Assembly (NCBI GenBank): GCA_001780895.1
Contig: MFJJ01000014.1
Coordinates: 1-45,297, forward strand
Direction: 5' to 3'
Source of the DNA: Candidatus Gottesmanbacteria bacterium RIFCSPHIGHO2_01_FULL_46_14
GTDB taxonomy: Bacteria; Patescibacteriota; Microgenomatia; UBA10105; UBA927
Length of the DNA: 45,297 bases
The notes under the pieces were generated by a model. The model was not told the DNA's origin. It was given only the letters and a program-made list of their open reading frames with translations, and did no database searches. Made by a program: the position numbers and the translations under genes. Below are positions 1 through 8,811 of the stretch, piece after piece. How positions within the stretch are numbered: the stretch's first letter is position 1; the number at the start of each line of letters is the position of its first letter.

Positions 1-7
1 TTTTAAT

Positions 8-460
8 TTAGTATGGACGAATTCGTTCCTGCTTTTTCTGAGTTTGACGCCGGCGCCAGGCAGACCAATCTGAACCTTTCGGCGGAACCGGAAGTAATAC
101 TTTTCCGATTGTTTCATCTACTTTATCGAGGATATCACTGAATTTTTCCTGCCGGAGAATCCTCTCCAGAATCTTTTGATATCCCCGTCCACGATATTTT
201 ACCCATACACTTACGCTTGATACTGTAGGAAAACTCACTTTCAGTGTAGACTGGATAGTCCTATAATCAAATCCTTTAACCAACATGAGCGCGATCGAAA
301 GTCTCTTTGCAAGTACTATTCGTTCCGTAGGCGTGAGAAAATCCTCAAGGAATGCGGAAACATCGCTCTCGTTATTAAGCTCTGCAATTGTATGGAAGAA
401 TAAATCAAATATTCTTTTCTCTACTATAGAACTGACTCTTCGATTAGATACTTGTGCCAT
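8..460 (-). CDS. TrpR/YerC-type helix-turn-helix repressor
   Basis: A 150-residue protein of the Trp-repressor superfamily (TrpR/YerC/YecD). Residues 42-90 carry the family pattern: a helix starting LTPTERIVLAKR, then a helix-turn-helix around residues 62-90 (VKGFDYRTIQ through SVWVK). The basic tail (residues 128-150) is rich in Arg, Lys and Gln. No enzymatic domain is visible. TrpR itself is a dimer that binds palindromes of about 20 bp; the ligand of this family member cannot be told from sequence. The ATG start lies one base from a perfect palindrome at 462-483 that recurs twice in the window, so autoregulation is plausible (inference). It is the last gene seen in a long run of surface-glycan genes. 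Confidence 0.85.
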   Translation of the reverse strand: MAQVSNRRVSSIVEKRIFDLFFHTIAELNNESDVSAFLEDFLTPTERIVLAKRLSIALMLVKGFDYRTIQSTLKVSFPTVSSVSVWVKYRGRGYQKILERILRQEKFSDILDKVDETIGKVLLPVPPKGSDWSAWRRRQTQKKQERIRPY

Positions 461-461
461 A

Positions 462-483
462 TAAAATGATTCAAATCATTTTA
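462..483. promoter_or_regulatory. 22-bp palindrome, copy 1 (putative operator)
   Basis: Ten-base arms TAAAATGATT and AATCATTTTA flank a two-base centre (CA on plus, TG on minus). The palindrome fills the gap between the stop of the gene at 485 and the ATG of the TrpR-like gene at 460. Each strand begins with TAAAAT, which matches five of six bases of a -10 box. The same 22 bases occur at 10639-10660 and, in the opposite orientation, at 19952-19973. Its length and symmetry suit a dimeric TrpR-like protein. A hairpin role is less likely because the stem has only one G-C pair. Confidence 0.6.
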
Positions 484-484
484 A

Positions 485-1078
485 TTATTGTGTGATGATG
501 TGAATGCGGGCGTTGTCAACGTAGACGTCGTAGGCTAAGCTTGATTTAAGATACACTTGATAGAGCTTGTTACCTGGTTCGAGAGTAATCGTGGCTTCTT
601 TTCTGACAAGCCCCCCGCCTTCAAAATATACCTCGCTAAACCACACGTCGTGTTTATCGGTCGCGTTGAAAAGTTTGGCGTAGGTACGGCCATTTCCCGT
701 GGGGTTTCTCAAAAAAACTTCAAATGTCACGCGTTTGATTGAATCATAGAGCGCCGTATCAATGTAGACTTGGGCCCCATCAAGTGCCACATACTCGTTA
801 CTTTTTGTCGTCCCTGATCCCAAGGGGATATAGTATTCTTTCGCTTGAGAAATTGGACCCTGTATGAACGTGGGGAGAGTCGGTGCTGGAGTAAAAACGA
901 CGTATGGTGTTGGCCCCGATACAATCGGGGTTGGGGTACTGGTAGGCTGGGGATCGCGATAAGAAACAATAGGCTCTGATTTCCCTTGAGAAAAAATAAT
1001 AATATCAATCCATACCAAATTGATCGCAACGAGAAGCAAAATTGCCGTGAGCGCTCCAATGATAGGATTACGAAGCAT
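485..1078 (-). CDS. Membrane-anchored stalked protein with beta-sandwich-like domain
   Basis: A 197-residue protein of unknown function. An N-terminal transmembrane anchor (about residues 7-30) is followed by a Pro/Thr-rich stalk (about residues 40-75, TSTPTPIVSGPTP) and a C-terminal domain of about 110 residues. That domain has alternating hydrophobic strands and ends in YDVYVDNARIHI, reminiscent of jelly-roll carbohydrate-binding modules; that fold is a guess. It would face the cell exterior. An upstream in-frame TTG at 1093 exists, but the ATG at 1078 places the anchor correctly and keeps the overlap with the preceding glycosyltransferase gene to 11 bases. A similar stalk occurs in the surface protein at 40868-41650. 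Confidence 0.7.
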   Translation of the reverse strand: MLRNPIIGALTAILLLVAINLVWIDIIIFSQGKSEPIVSYRDPQPTSTPTPIVSGPTPYVVFTPAPTLPTFIQGPISQAKEYYIPLGSGTTKSNEYVALDGAQVYIDTALYDSIKRVTFEVFLRNPTGNGRTYAKLFNATDKHDVWFSEVYFEGGGLVRKEATITLEPGNKLYQVYLKSSLAYDVYVDNARIHIITQ

Positions 1079-1970
1079 ATAGTTTTCGAACAAATCGTTT
1101 CCAAACTCTCGCGAGCGGATTTAGTTCTGTCTCAATCTCTACCGTTTTAGTCCAATATTCTATCTCTTTGCCTCTATCGTGAAGCTCTCGAGTTACGATG
1201 GGAAAGTTCAATTCAATATCGACGAATTTAGATCGCTCCCATAGCTTGGCAAACACAATAAAGGAATAGAATGCCTGAAGAATTGCCAGAACCAGTCCGT
1301 GCAGCCCGTCTTTATATCCGCTTTGAGCAAAAAAAATCTTAATAAAATCGGAAATCGGGAACCGCAATGCATCCATCCAGGAGATCTGGTACCCACTTTG
1401 GATGTGTTTGGCAACTTCGCTTTCGGTATAAATGGTATCCATTTTGCCGATAAATTGAGAAATAGATGAATAATTGTAGTGAATATACGGTTCGTTCAGT
1501 TCACCCGTTATCCCCACGACCTCCAAGTATTCATGGACATGTTTCCCGGGAAATTTTCCCGATCCTCTCCGAAATAATCTCAATTGCTTATCCGGCCACC
1601 AAAGACCATGACGAATCCAACGCCTAAAAATAATATTTTTCCTTGGGATCCAATATCCGGCGGTGTCGGTCGCACCAATAGCAATCTTTATCTCCGCTGC
1701 CAAACCCTCTGGTATTTCCTCGTCGCTATCAAGGGAAAGAATCCATTCGCTTTTTGCCTTCGTAAACCCAAAGTTTTTATTGACGTTTAACATTGGATTA
1801 TTTTCTTTTGTAAGTATTTTTGCCTTGAATTTATTTGCGATTGCCACGGTGTCATCAGTTGACTCATTGTCTATAACAATAATCTCGTCTGCCCATCGGA
1901 CGGAGGCGAGCGTCCTCGGGAGAGTTTGACTGGCATTAAGGGCAGAAATCACGACACTTATCGTCGCCAT
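1068..1970 (-). CDS. GT2 family glycosyltransferase (WaaE/KdtX-like)
   Basis: A 300-residue cytoplasmic GT-A glycosyltransferase. The N-terminal strand ISVVISALNAS, the nucleotide-binding IDNESTDDT (residues 33-41) and the metal-binding DSD motif at residues 81-83 followed by EEIP are visible. The EEIP continuation and the basic WIPRKNIIFRRWIRHG segment resemble the WaaE-like branch, which transfers a hexose to an envelope oligosaccharide. Donor and acceptor cannot be predicted. It overlaps the flippase gene by 13 bases and the stalked-protein gene by 11, so it is translated within one operon. It probably builds a lipid-linked glycan moved by the adjacent flippase. Confidence 0.85.
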   Translation of the reverse strand: MATISVVISALNASQTLPRTLASVRWADEIIVIDNESTDDTVAIANKFKAKILTKENNPMLNVNKNFGFTKAKSEWILSLDSDEEIPEGLAAEIKIAIGATDTAGYWIPRKNIIFRRWIRHGLWWPDKQLRLFRRGSGKFPGKHVHEYLEVVGITGELNEPYIHYNYSSISQFIGKMDTIYTESEVAKHIQSGYQISWMDALRFPISDFIKIFFAQSGYKDGLHGLVLAILQAFYSFIVFAKLWERSKFVDIELNFPIVTRELHDRGKEIEYWTKTVEIETELNPLARVWKRFVRKLYAS

Positions 1971-3409
1971 AGTGGAAATTTTTCTAAAATTGAACTGATC
2001 CGAACACGCTCAAATCTCCAAAGAACACCCACATACAGTATAACACCGCCGATTCCCACAATGACCGTTGCAACAATATTTTTAGGGATAATGTGCAAAC
2101 TCCCAAAATACCATAGGAGCTGGACCGATACTGCCAGAATCGGGAAGCGGACACTGTGCCAAAAAGAAAACGGACAAATAGAACGAGCCAAATACACCAC
2201 GAGAACCAAGGTAGACGTGATCAATAGTAACGCCAGAGCAACTCCGTTAAATCCAAACATATTGACCAATAACATGGTCAAAATCCACGTTGAGGAAGTC
2301 CATAAAACCATGAGAATTAGTGTTATTTTGATTCGCCCCACGGCATTGAGCGCATTTGTGAGTGGAGTAGACAAACTTGCAATAGCAGAGGCCACGGCAA
2401 AGAGATAAAATGACAAGAGCGCCGGCTCCCACTTCTCGTACCGGGGAATAATGCTCACGAGGGGTGCGATTCCAAACAAAAGTCCGGCCATAATCGGGAA
2501 AATGCTAGCAGCCAATCCGAAGAGTGTTTTTTCGATAGCCCTTCCAAGCACTCCCACTTCATGCTGGAGTCGTGAAAATGTCGGGAAGGTCACGCGTATG
2601 ACGCTATCCATAATTAATCGGAGCGGTACTTCCGCCCATTTTTTTGCCCAACCTATGTATCCCACTTCGGTAAAGGTGAGTATTTTTCCCAGCATGACGG
2701 TCAGTAAATCATCTTTGACAAGTGCAAGGAGTGAGTTTGCTTGAAACGGTAAACCAAAACGAAGAAGTTTTCGCGCTGAAGCGCGATCTATTCCGAGAGA
2801 CGGTCGCCAGGGCGAAACAATATAAATTGCAACCAGCCCGATCACGGAGCGCATGAGTACGGCCCATGCAAAACTCATTGTTCCCAAGCCCTGCCACGCC
2901 AGAACGACGGCAGTAGCATAAAATCCAAGCGTTTCAACGATTTGTGGTATGACGAGCTTTTGAAAATCTAATTTTCGCTCCAGGATTACCGATGGGATGG
3001 TTTTGAGCGATGAAAGAAAAAATGCAACAATGAGTGATCGATACAACCACTGTCCATCCCCGTCGAGTCCATAAAATTTACCAATTACCGACGTAAGAAA
3101 AAACGCCAAAATAACAAGAACTACAACGAGCCCTTGTTGGATGGTAAACGTTGTCATCAGGTCACGATCGGTTACCGCTTCCTTTTTTTGAATGAGTGCA
3201 GCAGCAAGGCCTATATCAGAAAAATAATTGAGGAATGCAATAATAGCCGATACGACATAAAAAACCCCAAATGCCGCAGGGGACAAAAAAATAGTCAGGA
3301 GAAACGTTCCGCCGAAGGCAATAACCTGAAGAACAAATGTACGGGATGTCAGAGCTAAAATCCCTTTAATCGATTTTTGTTTAATAACTTCAAGCGATAC
3401 GTCTTCCAT
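1958..3409 (-). CDS. Wzx-like polysaccharide flippase (MOP/PST superfamily)
   Basis: A 483-residue integral membrane protein with the pattern of the polysaccharide transporter branch of the MOP superfamily (WzxC/TuaB-like). The N-terminus (KSIKGILALTSRTFVLQV) is typical, followed by about 12-14 hydrophobic segments and the conserved IGLAAALIQKKE stretch after the second helix. Members flip undecaprenyl-linked oligosaccharides from the inner to the outer leaflet. Its position among polyprenyl-phosphate glycosyltransferases and GT-C enzymes supports that role. The ATG start overlaps the end of the neighbouring GT2 gene by 20 bases. Confidence 0.88.
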   Translation of the reverse strand: MEDVSLEVIKQKSIKGILALTSRTFVLQVIAFGGTFLLTIFLSPAAFGVFYVVSAIIAFLNYFSDIGLAAALIQKKEAVTDRDLMTTFTIQQGLVVVLVILAFFLTSVIGKFYGLDGDGQWLYRSLIVAFFLSSLKTIPSVILERKLDFQKLVIPQIVETLGFYATAVVLAWQGLGTMSFAWAVLMRSVIGLVAIYIVSPWRPSLGIDRASARKLLRFGLPFQANSLLALVKDDLLTVMLGKILTFTEVGYIGWAKKWAEVPLRLIMDSVIRVTFPTFSRLQHEVGVLGRAIEKTLFGLAASIFPIMAGLLFGIAPLVSIIPRYEKWEPALLSFYLFAVASAIASLSTPLTNALNAVGRIKITLILMVLWTSSTWILTMLLVNMFGFNGVALALLLITSTLVLVVYLARSICPFSFWHSVRFPILAVSVQLLWYFGSLHIIPKNIVATVIVGIGGVILYVGVLWRFERVRISSILEKFPLWRR

Positions 3410-4139
3410 AAGAAAAATTCCTCCAAGGCCTCCTCACCAACAGTCTCCAAAGTCCTTCTACATCACCGCGGGCCGTATGAAGCACACGAACCGTGGATCC
3501 CGGATTATCTATCCAGGTGACGGGCTCATCATAGATCCTAAACCCGAGTTTTTCGGCAAGGATCAGAAACTCCGTATCAAAAAACCATTCATCGTCCTGC
3601 ACCCGGGGTATAAGAAAATCAACAGCACGGCGTGTTGCCGCTTTAAATCCGCACTGTGCGTCAGTAAAATGCACCCAAAACAAAAGCTTGATGAGCACGA
3701 TATATCCTTTCGATGTTATAGTTCTTAACATATTTCTTCCATAGACACGCGCGCCTTTGGCATTTCTCGATCCAATCGCCACGTCATAACCCCGGGCTAA
3801 TGCCCCGATGAGCGCTGGCAGATGTTTTAGATCAGTCGAAAGGTCTACATCCATATAGGCAACAAAATCCGTTTTTACCCGTGTCCATGCATATTTGACC
3901 GCGCGACCCCTCCCTTTTTCATCCAAATGAAGAGCAGTGATTCTTTTATTGTTGAGGCTCAAGTCACGGGCGATCGCGTAGGTACGATCTGTTGAAGCAT
4001 TATCCACAATACTCATCTGCCAATTGATCATTGCAAGATGTTTCTGTAAAAAATCTACGAGCGTAGTTATGTTCGTAGCAAGCTCCTTTTCTTCGTTGTA
4101 TACCGGAATTACGACATTAAGTGATTGCTTTTTTTTCAT
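3390..4139 (-). CDS. Polyprenyl-phosphate glycosyltransferase (DPM1/ALG5-like GT2)
   Basis: A 249-residue GT2 enzyme. Motifs in order: LNVVIPVYNEE (residues 7-17), VDNASTDRT (45-53), GKGR-like EKGRGRAVK (74-82) and the metal-binding DVD at residues 97-99. The later AQCGFKA and DDEWFFDTEFL segments are hallmarks of the dolichyl-phosphate glucosyl/mannosyl transferase group. Such enzymes load a hexose from a nucleotide sugar onto polyprenyl phosphate, giving the lipid-linked donor used by GT-C enzymes outside. No C-terminal membrane domain is present. I start at the ATG at 4139; a longer in-frame extension adds only a poorly fitting hydrophobic stretch. It overlaps the upstream membrane gene by 23 bases. 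Confidence 0.88.
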   Translation of the reverse strand: MKKKQSLNVVIPVYNEEKELATNITTLVDFLQKHLAMINWQMSIVDNASTDRTYAIARDLSLNNKRITALHLDEKGRGRAVKYAWTRVKTDFVAYMDVDLSTDLKHLPALIGALARGYDVAIGSRNAKGARVYGRNMLRTITSKGYIVLIKLLFWVHFTDAQCGFKAATRRAVDFLIPRVQDDEWFFDTEFLILAEKLGFRIYDEPVTWIDNPGSTVRVLHTARGDVEGLWRLLVRRPWRNFSYGRRIA

Positions 4140-5787
4140 GACGCGAAAACAAAAAGATACTATATAAAATTGAAAGCAATGAAACAACGTTCCCGACTAT
4201 CCGCACAGGCGTATCGGTAAATCGTGATTGAAAAAGATACGTCCCGGCCGGCAGAACAATCGTCGGCAATCCATGATCAAGAGCCGGCTCAATCTCTTTC
4301 CCTTCTATATAATATCGCCATCCCGGAAAATGGGCGCGATTGATGGTAACCATCTCTTGCTCCCGCACTGTTATCATTGCTTTTGTATATGTCTCCGTGT
4401 CTATCTCTGTTTCTACGGATCCGTTATTGGGTGTTTTAACAGTTGTTTTTGGAATCTCACCCGCGGCTCCTGGCTTGGTGACACTTGGTGGAAGATATTC
4501 GTCTGATATTTTCGAAACTCGAAACCTCAATTCTTCGTCAGTTTCAAATGCAGCGGGATCTCGAGTATATCCATATTGGGGCTCAAATAATTTCCCATTG
4601 ACGCCGACAATACCCAAAACTGCAATTAAAACAAAAATACCGCGCATCCATTGCTTTTGAACAAGCACAACACTTGCACCCGCAAACACCGAAAGGCCAA
4701 AAACGCTAAAAACCAACATGCGCCATGGATACTGGATAAATGACGCCTCAGGTACAATCTGCCAAACCCAACCCGACAGTGGTGTCATGAGAATAATGGA
4801 ACATACAAACAAAAAAAATACGGTTCTGAATATTATCCGGGTCTTTAAAGATACTCTCTTGCTAAAAACTATCAAAGCAATACCACCGAGAGCACCAAGG
4901 AGCAGATGCACTTTTCCGAGTTTAAAAGACATCCCCTCGATACATCCCGGCACCGATCCACCAAACCCCCAATCCGATTGCCACAGCTGACCTAAACAAA
5001 CAAAATGATCGCCCCAAAAGGCAGTTGTCCCAATTTGGCCGGCAACTGAAGTAAAACCCATTTCAAAAAATGCCGGTAACCAGAAAAACATAGTCAGTCC
5101 CAATCCAAAAAGAAGAAGCAAGACATAATTCCGAAATGTCACCATCGACCCCTTGCCAAACAACAACACTGCCAGCCCATACATACCAATGCCCAATGCC
5201 AGTCCTAAGGTGGTTATATATCCCATGATGGTGTGAGACAGGATAACGCCAGCTAGCCCCATACTACCCACAACGACACCGCCAAAACGGAAATTCTTTG
5301 AGGCCATCACGAGTCCCAAAAATATAATGGGGAGAAACATAAACATCCAAAATTCGCCGACAGCCCCACGAACGTAAATCTCTACCGCATGATAGGGTGC
5401 ATAAACATAGGCTACTGCAGCAACTAATCCAGCGAGGTTTCCAAAAAGGTATTGAACGAAAAGAAACATGGTGAGACCTGCACCGATAATTCCCAAAGCA
5501 AACATAAGTTTAGTTGCAGTAAGTCCAGACAGTCCAGCTGCATAGAGTGCTCCTCCAACGTAATATGGCAACGGGCCGTAAAAATTAAACAACGGGTATC
5601 CGTATCCATACCCTAAATCGGTAACCCAACGCACCGGAAACTGGCCGTTTCGAACCGCTCTTCCCATAACAACAACTCTTCCCACTTGCGTATCGTCATG
5701 CATGGGAAAAAATCCAGAATACAATAACGGTCGTACACTTACGAGTGTCACGCACAATAAAAACAGTCCAATGAGTGCTGATTTCAT
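4117..5787 (-). CDS. Multi-span membrane protein, PTPS-related / GT-C-like
   Basis: A 556-residue integral membrane protein with about 11-12 hydrophobic helices and a C-terminal extracytoplasmic segment (about residues 420-530) before a last helix. After the first helix comes FFPMHDDTQVGR, an Asp pair at the place where GT-C glycosyltransferases keep their catalytic acidic motif, followed by LGYGYGYPLFNFYGPL. This matches the large membrane family labelled 6-pyruvoyl-tetrahydropterin-synthase-related (PF10131), which has no shown pterin function and looks like GT-C or YfhO-type glycosyltransferases. The C-terminal part (YTKAMITVREQEMVTINRAHFPGW) resembles the YfhO beta domain. The next gene (5784-7313) is a paralogue, suggesting a tandem duplication. 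Confidence 0.75.
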   Translation of the reverse strand: MKSALIGLFLLCVTLVSVRPLLYSGFFPMHDDTQVGRVVVMGRAVRNGQFPVRWVTDLGYGYGYPLFNFYGPLPYYVGGALYAAGLSGLTATKLMFALGIIGAGLTMFLFVQYLFGNLAGLVAAVAYVYAPYHAVEIYVRGAVGEFWMFMFLPIIFLGLVMASKNFRFGGVVVGSMGLAGVILSHTIMGYITTLGLALGIGMYGLAVLLFGKGSMVTFRNYVLLLLFGLGLTMFFWLPAFFEMGFTSVAGQIGTTAFWGDHFVCLGQLWQSDWGFGGSVPGCIEGMSFKLGKVHLLLGALGGIALIVFSKRVSLKTRIIFRTVFFLFVCSIILMTPLSGWVWQIVPEASFIQYPWRMLVFSVFGLSVFAGASVVLVQKQWMRGIFVLIAVLGIVGVNGKLFEPQYGYTRDPAAFETDEELRFRVSKISDEYLPPSVTKPGAAGEIPKTTVKTPNNGSVETEIDTETYTKAMITVREQEMVTINRAHFPGWRYYIEGKEIEPALDHGLPTIVLPAGTYLFQSRFTDTPVRIVGNVVSLLSILYSIFLFSRHEKKAIT

Positions 5788-7313
5788 ATTGTTCGTTTCC
5801 TCGTCAAACGTCGTCGGACGACAAATACACTATAGAGAATAATACTTGCAAGCGTTACGCTGTCGGCAACAAACCGTTCGGGCGTTTCACGAAATTCTGC
5901 AACAAAATGATGGGATCCTTTGGGTACGGCAACACGCATAAGTCCCCGGTCATTTCTCCAATCTAAAGGAGCGGGATGCCCGTCGACAGTCACTCCCCAT
6001 CCCGGATAATAAATCGTATTGAGTGCAATAATAGAATTCTCTTCAAGGGTCAGGTCTACATCTACGCGCTGCGTATTAACAATACGCTGCTCGATGGTAC
6101 CCCGTCCCTGAAATATTTCTATTCTATTGCTATTCCGTTCGCTTGACATGGCACCGACCCAACGGGGCATATACTCGTCTTTGACTGTCGTTGTCGCTTC
6201 ATTGGTTGTGTAGTAGCCTTCGGGACGGTCAACATAGGCAACACTACCAAGGATCGGCACGAGAGATACAACCCCAAGGATGACGTATACGCCCACCAGT
6301 TTATTTCTCGATGACTTCAAGTATTCAACGGAGCTCGCCACAAGCCAGGGTCCCGAGAGGAGGACGAGGGCAAGCATTCGAAACGGAAATTGAAATAGTG
6401 TCAAAAAAATATCCATATTCCAGAGTACCTCTGACCAGGGCGACGCAAGAAACAATCCGATAAAAAAACCTCCTGTATAAATACCGCGCGAAGAAAAATA
6501 CTTTCGTCTGCGCGACAGAAGGTACACGATAAGTCCCACAATAAACGGCAAACCGACGAGGGTTAAATTGTTTAAGGTCAAAAAATATTGACGGGGCTGG
6601 GATATGGTGAGCAAACTAAATTTTACCAAATCACGCTCAAGGAGCGCAGGAATCCAAAAAAATGCCGATAACCCGGCACCAAGAACAAGATAACCAAACC
6701 ATACCCAACGTCGGGAAAGAGTCAAATAGAGTGTAAAAAACATGACAAACAAAAGCGCCAAAGAATTGTGAGAAACTATAAGAAACGCAATGCTCAAGGG
6801 AAAAATCAATAAAAATCCTCCTTCGATAGTCCACATCGTCATTGCCGCCGCGGCAAAAGCCAGTATTTCTCCCACGGAACCCCGCGTATAGATATCAAAA
6901 GCCAGATAGGGAGCGGTCAAAAAACTAAACGTACCCACAAAGCTTGACGCCCGCGAAAAACTGCGCCTCAAGCTTGCAAACAAAAAAAGTGCCGCGCCAA
7001 TAACTGACGAAGCAAGAATAATTTTTACGGCACCAACAAACGAAAAGCCCAGCAGACGCAGAATTGATCCGATGTATAAAAATCCCGGATAGAGAAAATT
7101 GGCAACCGGGTATCCGTAGGAATAATTGAGTCGCCCGAGGAACCGCACGGGGAATTGTCCCTCAGCGAGACTTTGATAAAAAGCAGATAGTCGTATGACC
7201 ATCCATTCACCGTCATCGGATACATAAAACCCTCGTTTGAACAGCGGCCACAAAACGAGCATACTTACCGCAATAACAAGACAATGCCACCATACGTTTC
7301 TCTGTGTTTTCAT
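5784..7313 (-). CDS. Multi-span membrane protein, PTPS-related / GT-C-like (paralogue)
   Basis: A 509-residue paralogue of the protein at 4117-5787. It shares the first-helix motif FYVSDDGEW, the QFPVRF segment, the YSYGYPVANF loop, a YTRGSVGE motif after the third helix, and a C-terminal outside domain containing NTIYYPGWGVTVDG. Both keep the Asp pair after the first helix, so both may be active sugar transferases using lipid-linked donors; the reaction is unknown. The ATG at 7313 fits the signal-anchor; a longer frame upstream would overlap the next gene heavily. It overlaps its downstream paralogue by four bases (ATGA), implying coupled translation. Confidence 0.75.
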   Translation of the reverse strand: MKTQRNVWWHCLVIAVSMLVLWPLFKRGFYVSDDGEWMVIRLSAFYQSLAEGQFPVRFLGRLNYSYGYPVANFLYPGFLYIGSILRLLGFSFVGAVKIILASSVIGAALFLFASLRRSFSRASSFVGTFSFLTAPYLAFDIYTRGSVGEILAFAAAAMTMWTIEGGFLLIFPLSIAFLIVSHNSLALLFVMFFTLYLTLSRRWVWFGYLVLGAGLSAFFWIPALLERDLVKFSLLTISQPRQYFLTLNNLTLVGLPFIVGLIVYLLSRRRKYFSSRGIYTGGFFIGLFLASPWSEVLWNMDIFLTLFQFPFRMLALVLLSGPWLVASSVEYLKSSRNKLVGVYVILGVVSLVPILGSVAYVDRPEGYYTTNEATTTVKDEYMPRWVGAMSSERNSNRIEIFQGRGTIEQRIVNTQRVDVDLTLEENSIIALNTIYYPGWGVTVDGHPAPLDWRNDRGLMRVAVPKGSHHFVAEFRETPERFVADSVTLASIILYSVFVVRRRLTRKRTI

Positions 7314-7317
7314 AAAA

Positions 7318-8811
7318 TCAGAGTCTCGGAAGTGCGAGTTTATATAGCCTGAGGAATCGATCTTTACGGAGTCCCTTTTGCCAGGATCCCACGAGTTGGC
7401 CGAACCAATCCGGAGGTAGCAGACTTTGATTTGCAACCAGGTACGTGGGCTCTTCCCTTATTTTTTCTACTATAGAATCAGGCATTTTCTCAGGCAGCGG
7501 CCAAATTCCGACTATAGTAATATTGGGTCGATCGACAAGATACATTTCAATTGCGTATGGCAGGAGGCCAAATGTGCCTTCAGTAAATACCGTGATGTGC
7601 TGGTTTTGAGATTGTTCTAAAAGAAGCGCATTCACTTCGCGAATACCCCACCCCGCCGGCCAATCACTTATATACTGACCACGATCTGCCTGCGCAATCG
7701 GCGCATAGAGCGGATTAAACAAGAGATAATAAACAGCGATAAGGCTGGGGGCGAATAACCCTATAAAGAGAACCGCCCTCCATACCCTATTTGTTATTTT
7801 CTCAAAAAGCCATACGATGGTTACCGCTGCAGCGATCAACAGAGGCATTGCCAGAAATAACACAAACCGCGGATAAAGCACCCGTCCTGCCGCCGCAAGA
7901 CCAACGAGGGGTACGAGACACCACGCATAGAGAACCAAAAACTCCTTCCGGAATTTGGGCTCCATTGCCGGGGCAATCGCGGCAAAAAAAATTGGCCACG
8001 TAAGATAGGTAATAAGCCAGTCGAAAAGACCACGGAGATTTCCTTCGAGATGTTGTGTCGGGTGAATAATCCATTCACTAAACGAGTACACAAAAACGGT
8101 ATCTTTTTGCGCAACCATATGGAAAAACGGTGATAACCGCAGAACGCTATAGAGAAGCTGAGAAATAATGGCGGCAATCAACACAAAGCCAATCCATCGG
8201 GTAATTCTCTTAGGACTGTTCCAATCGAATAACAATAACGTTGTAGGGATAAGATATAAACTCAAAAAACCTGATGTTTTATTAAGCATCCCCGCTCCAA
8301 GAGTCATGCCGAAAATAAGTGCAATATCGAGCCTCGGGGATCGTGCGAGGCGTATAGCAAGATACAGATTCCATATAAAAAAAGTCGCGACCAAACTATC
8401 GTAGAGTGCCATGCGGTCGTATACGAGCGCAAATGGCGAGATCAGATAGAGAAGTGCGCTTGTCCAGGCTACTTCCTTTCTTTTGAATATCTCATAGCTC
8501 AGAACCCATATCCCGGCCATGCTCGCAGCTCCGGCTATAACCGAAGCAAATCGCCCCACAAACAATGGGTCAGCAGGAATGAGGCGAAAAAGTACCATCA
8601 CAACCCAGGTAAATAGCGGCTGTTTACCGTCGACAAGAGAAATAAAGCGCCAATTGGCGTCTTGTGCTCCTATCTGGCTCCATCGAATGTAAATAGCCTC
8701 ATCGGTGAATATGGGAATTTGTGTGAGGTTAACAAGCCTCGTGACTGCGTAGAAGGCAGCAAATAGGACAATCAGGAGGATCGTGAAAAAGAGCCCGCGA
8801 CCTCGTGCCAT
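7318..8811 (-). CDS. GT-C glycosyltransferase, PMT/ArnT-like (GT39/83 type)
   Basis: A 497-residue integral membrane protein. It starts with a helix and then the first outside loop IPIFTDEAIYIRW, where the DE pair is the conserved GT-C catalytic acidic motif. The loop ends in VDGKQPLFTW, the GKPPL-like motif of the ArnT/PMT_2 family (PF13231). About 11 further hydrophobic helices and a C-terminal outside segment follow (EQSQNQHITVFTEGTFGLLPY). Family members transfer a sugar from polyprenyl phosphate to lipid, protein or glycan on the outer face. The ATG at 8811 gives a normal signal-anchor and overlaps the upstream GT-C gene by 40 bases. Confidence 0.87.
   Translation of the reverse strand: MARGRGLFFTILLIVLFAAFYAVTRLVNLTQIPIFTDEAIYIRWSQIGAQDANWRFISLVDGKQPLFTWVVMVLFRLIPADPLFVGRFASVIAGAASMAGIWVLSYEIFKRKEVAWTSALLYLISPFALVYDRMALYDSLVATFFIWNLYLAIRLARSPRLDIALIFGMTLGAGMLNKTSGFLSLYLIPTTLLLFDWNSPKRITRWIGFVLIAAIISQLLYSVLRLSPFFHMVAQKDTVFVYSFSEWIIHPTQHLEGNLRGLFDWLITYLTWPIFFAAIAPAMEPKFRKEFLVLYAWCLVPLVGLAAAGRVLYPRFVLFLAMPLLIAAAVTIVWLFEKITNRVWRAVLFIGLFAPSLIAVYYLLFNPLYAPIAQADRGQYISDWPAGWGIREVNALLLEQSQNQHITVFTEGTFGLLPYAIEMYLVDRPNITIVGIWPLPEKMPDSIVEKIREEPTYLVANQSLLPPDWFGQLVGSWQKGLRKDRFLRLYKLALPRL

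Noticed and set aside
462..483. Palindrome read as a transcription terminator of the upstream gene
   Set aside because: The stem has a single G-C pair and almost no loop, and copies lie in both orientations. An operator fits better, although RNA processing is not excluded.
914..930. CCCCGAT-ACA-ATCGGGG hairpin
   Set aside because: It lies within the Thr/Pro stalk codons of the protein at 485-1078 and is far from any gene end; repetitive codons explain it.
1926..2408. Plus-strand open frame of 160 codons, and other plus-strand frames
   Set aside because: All lie antisense to well-supported genes, have no recognisable domains or ribosome-binding sites, and show low-complexity shadow composition.
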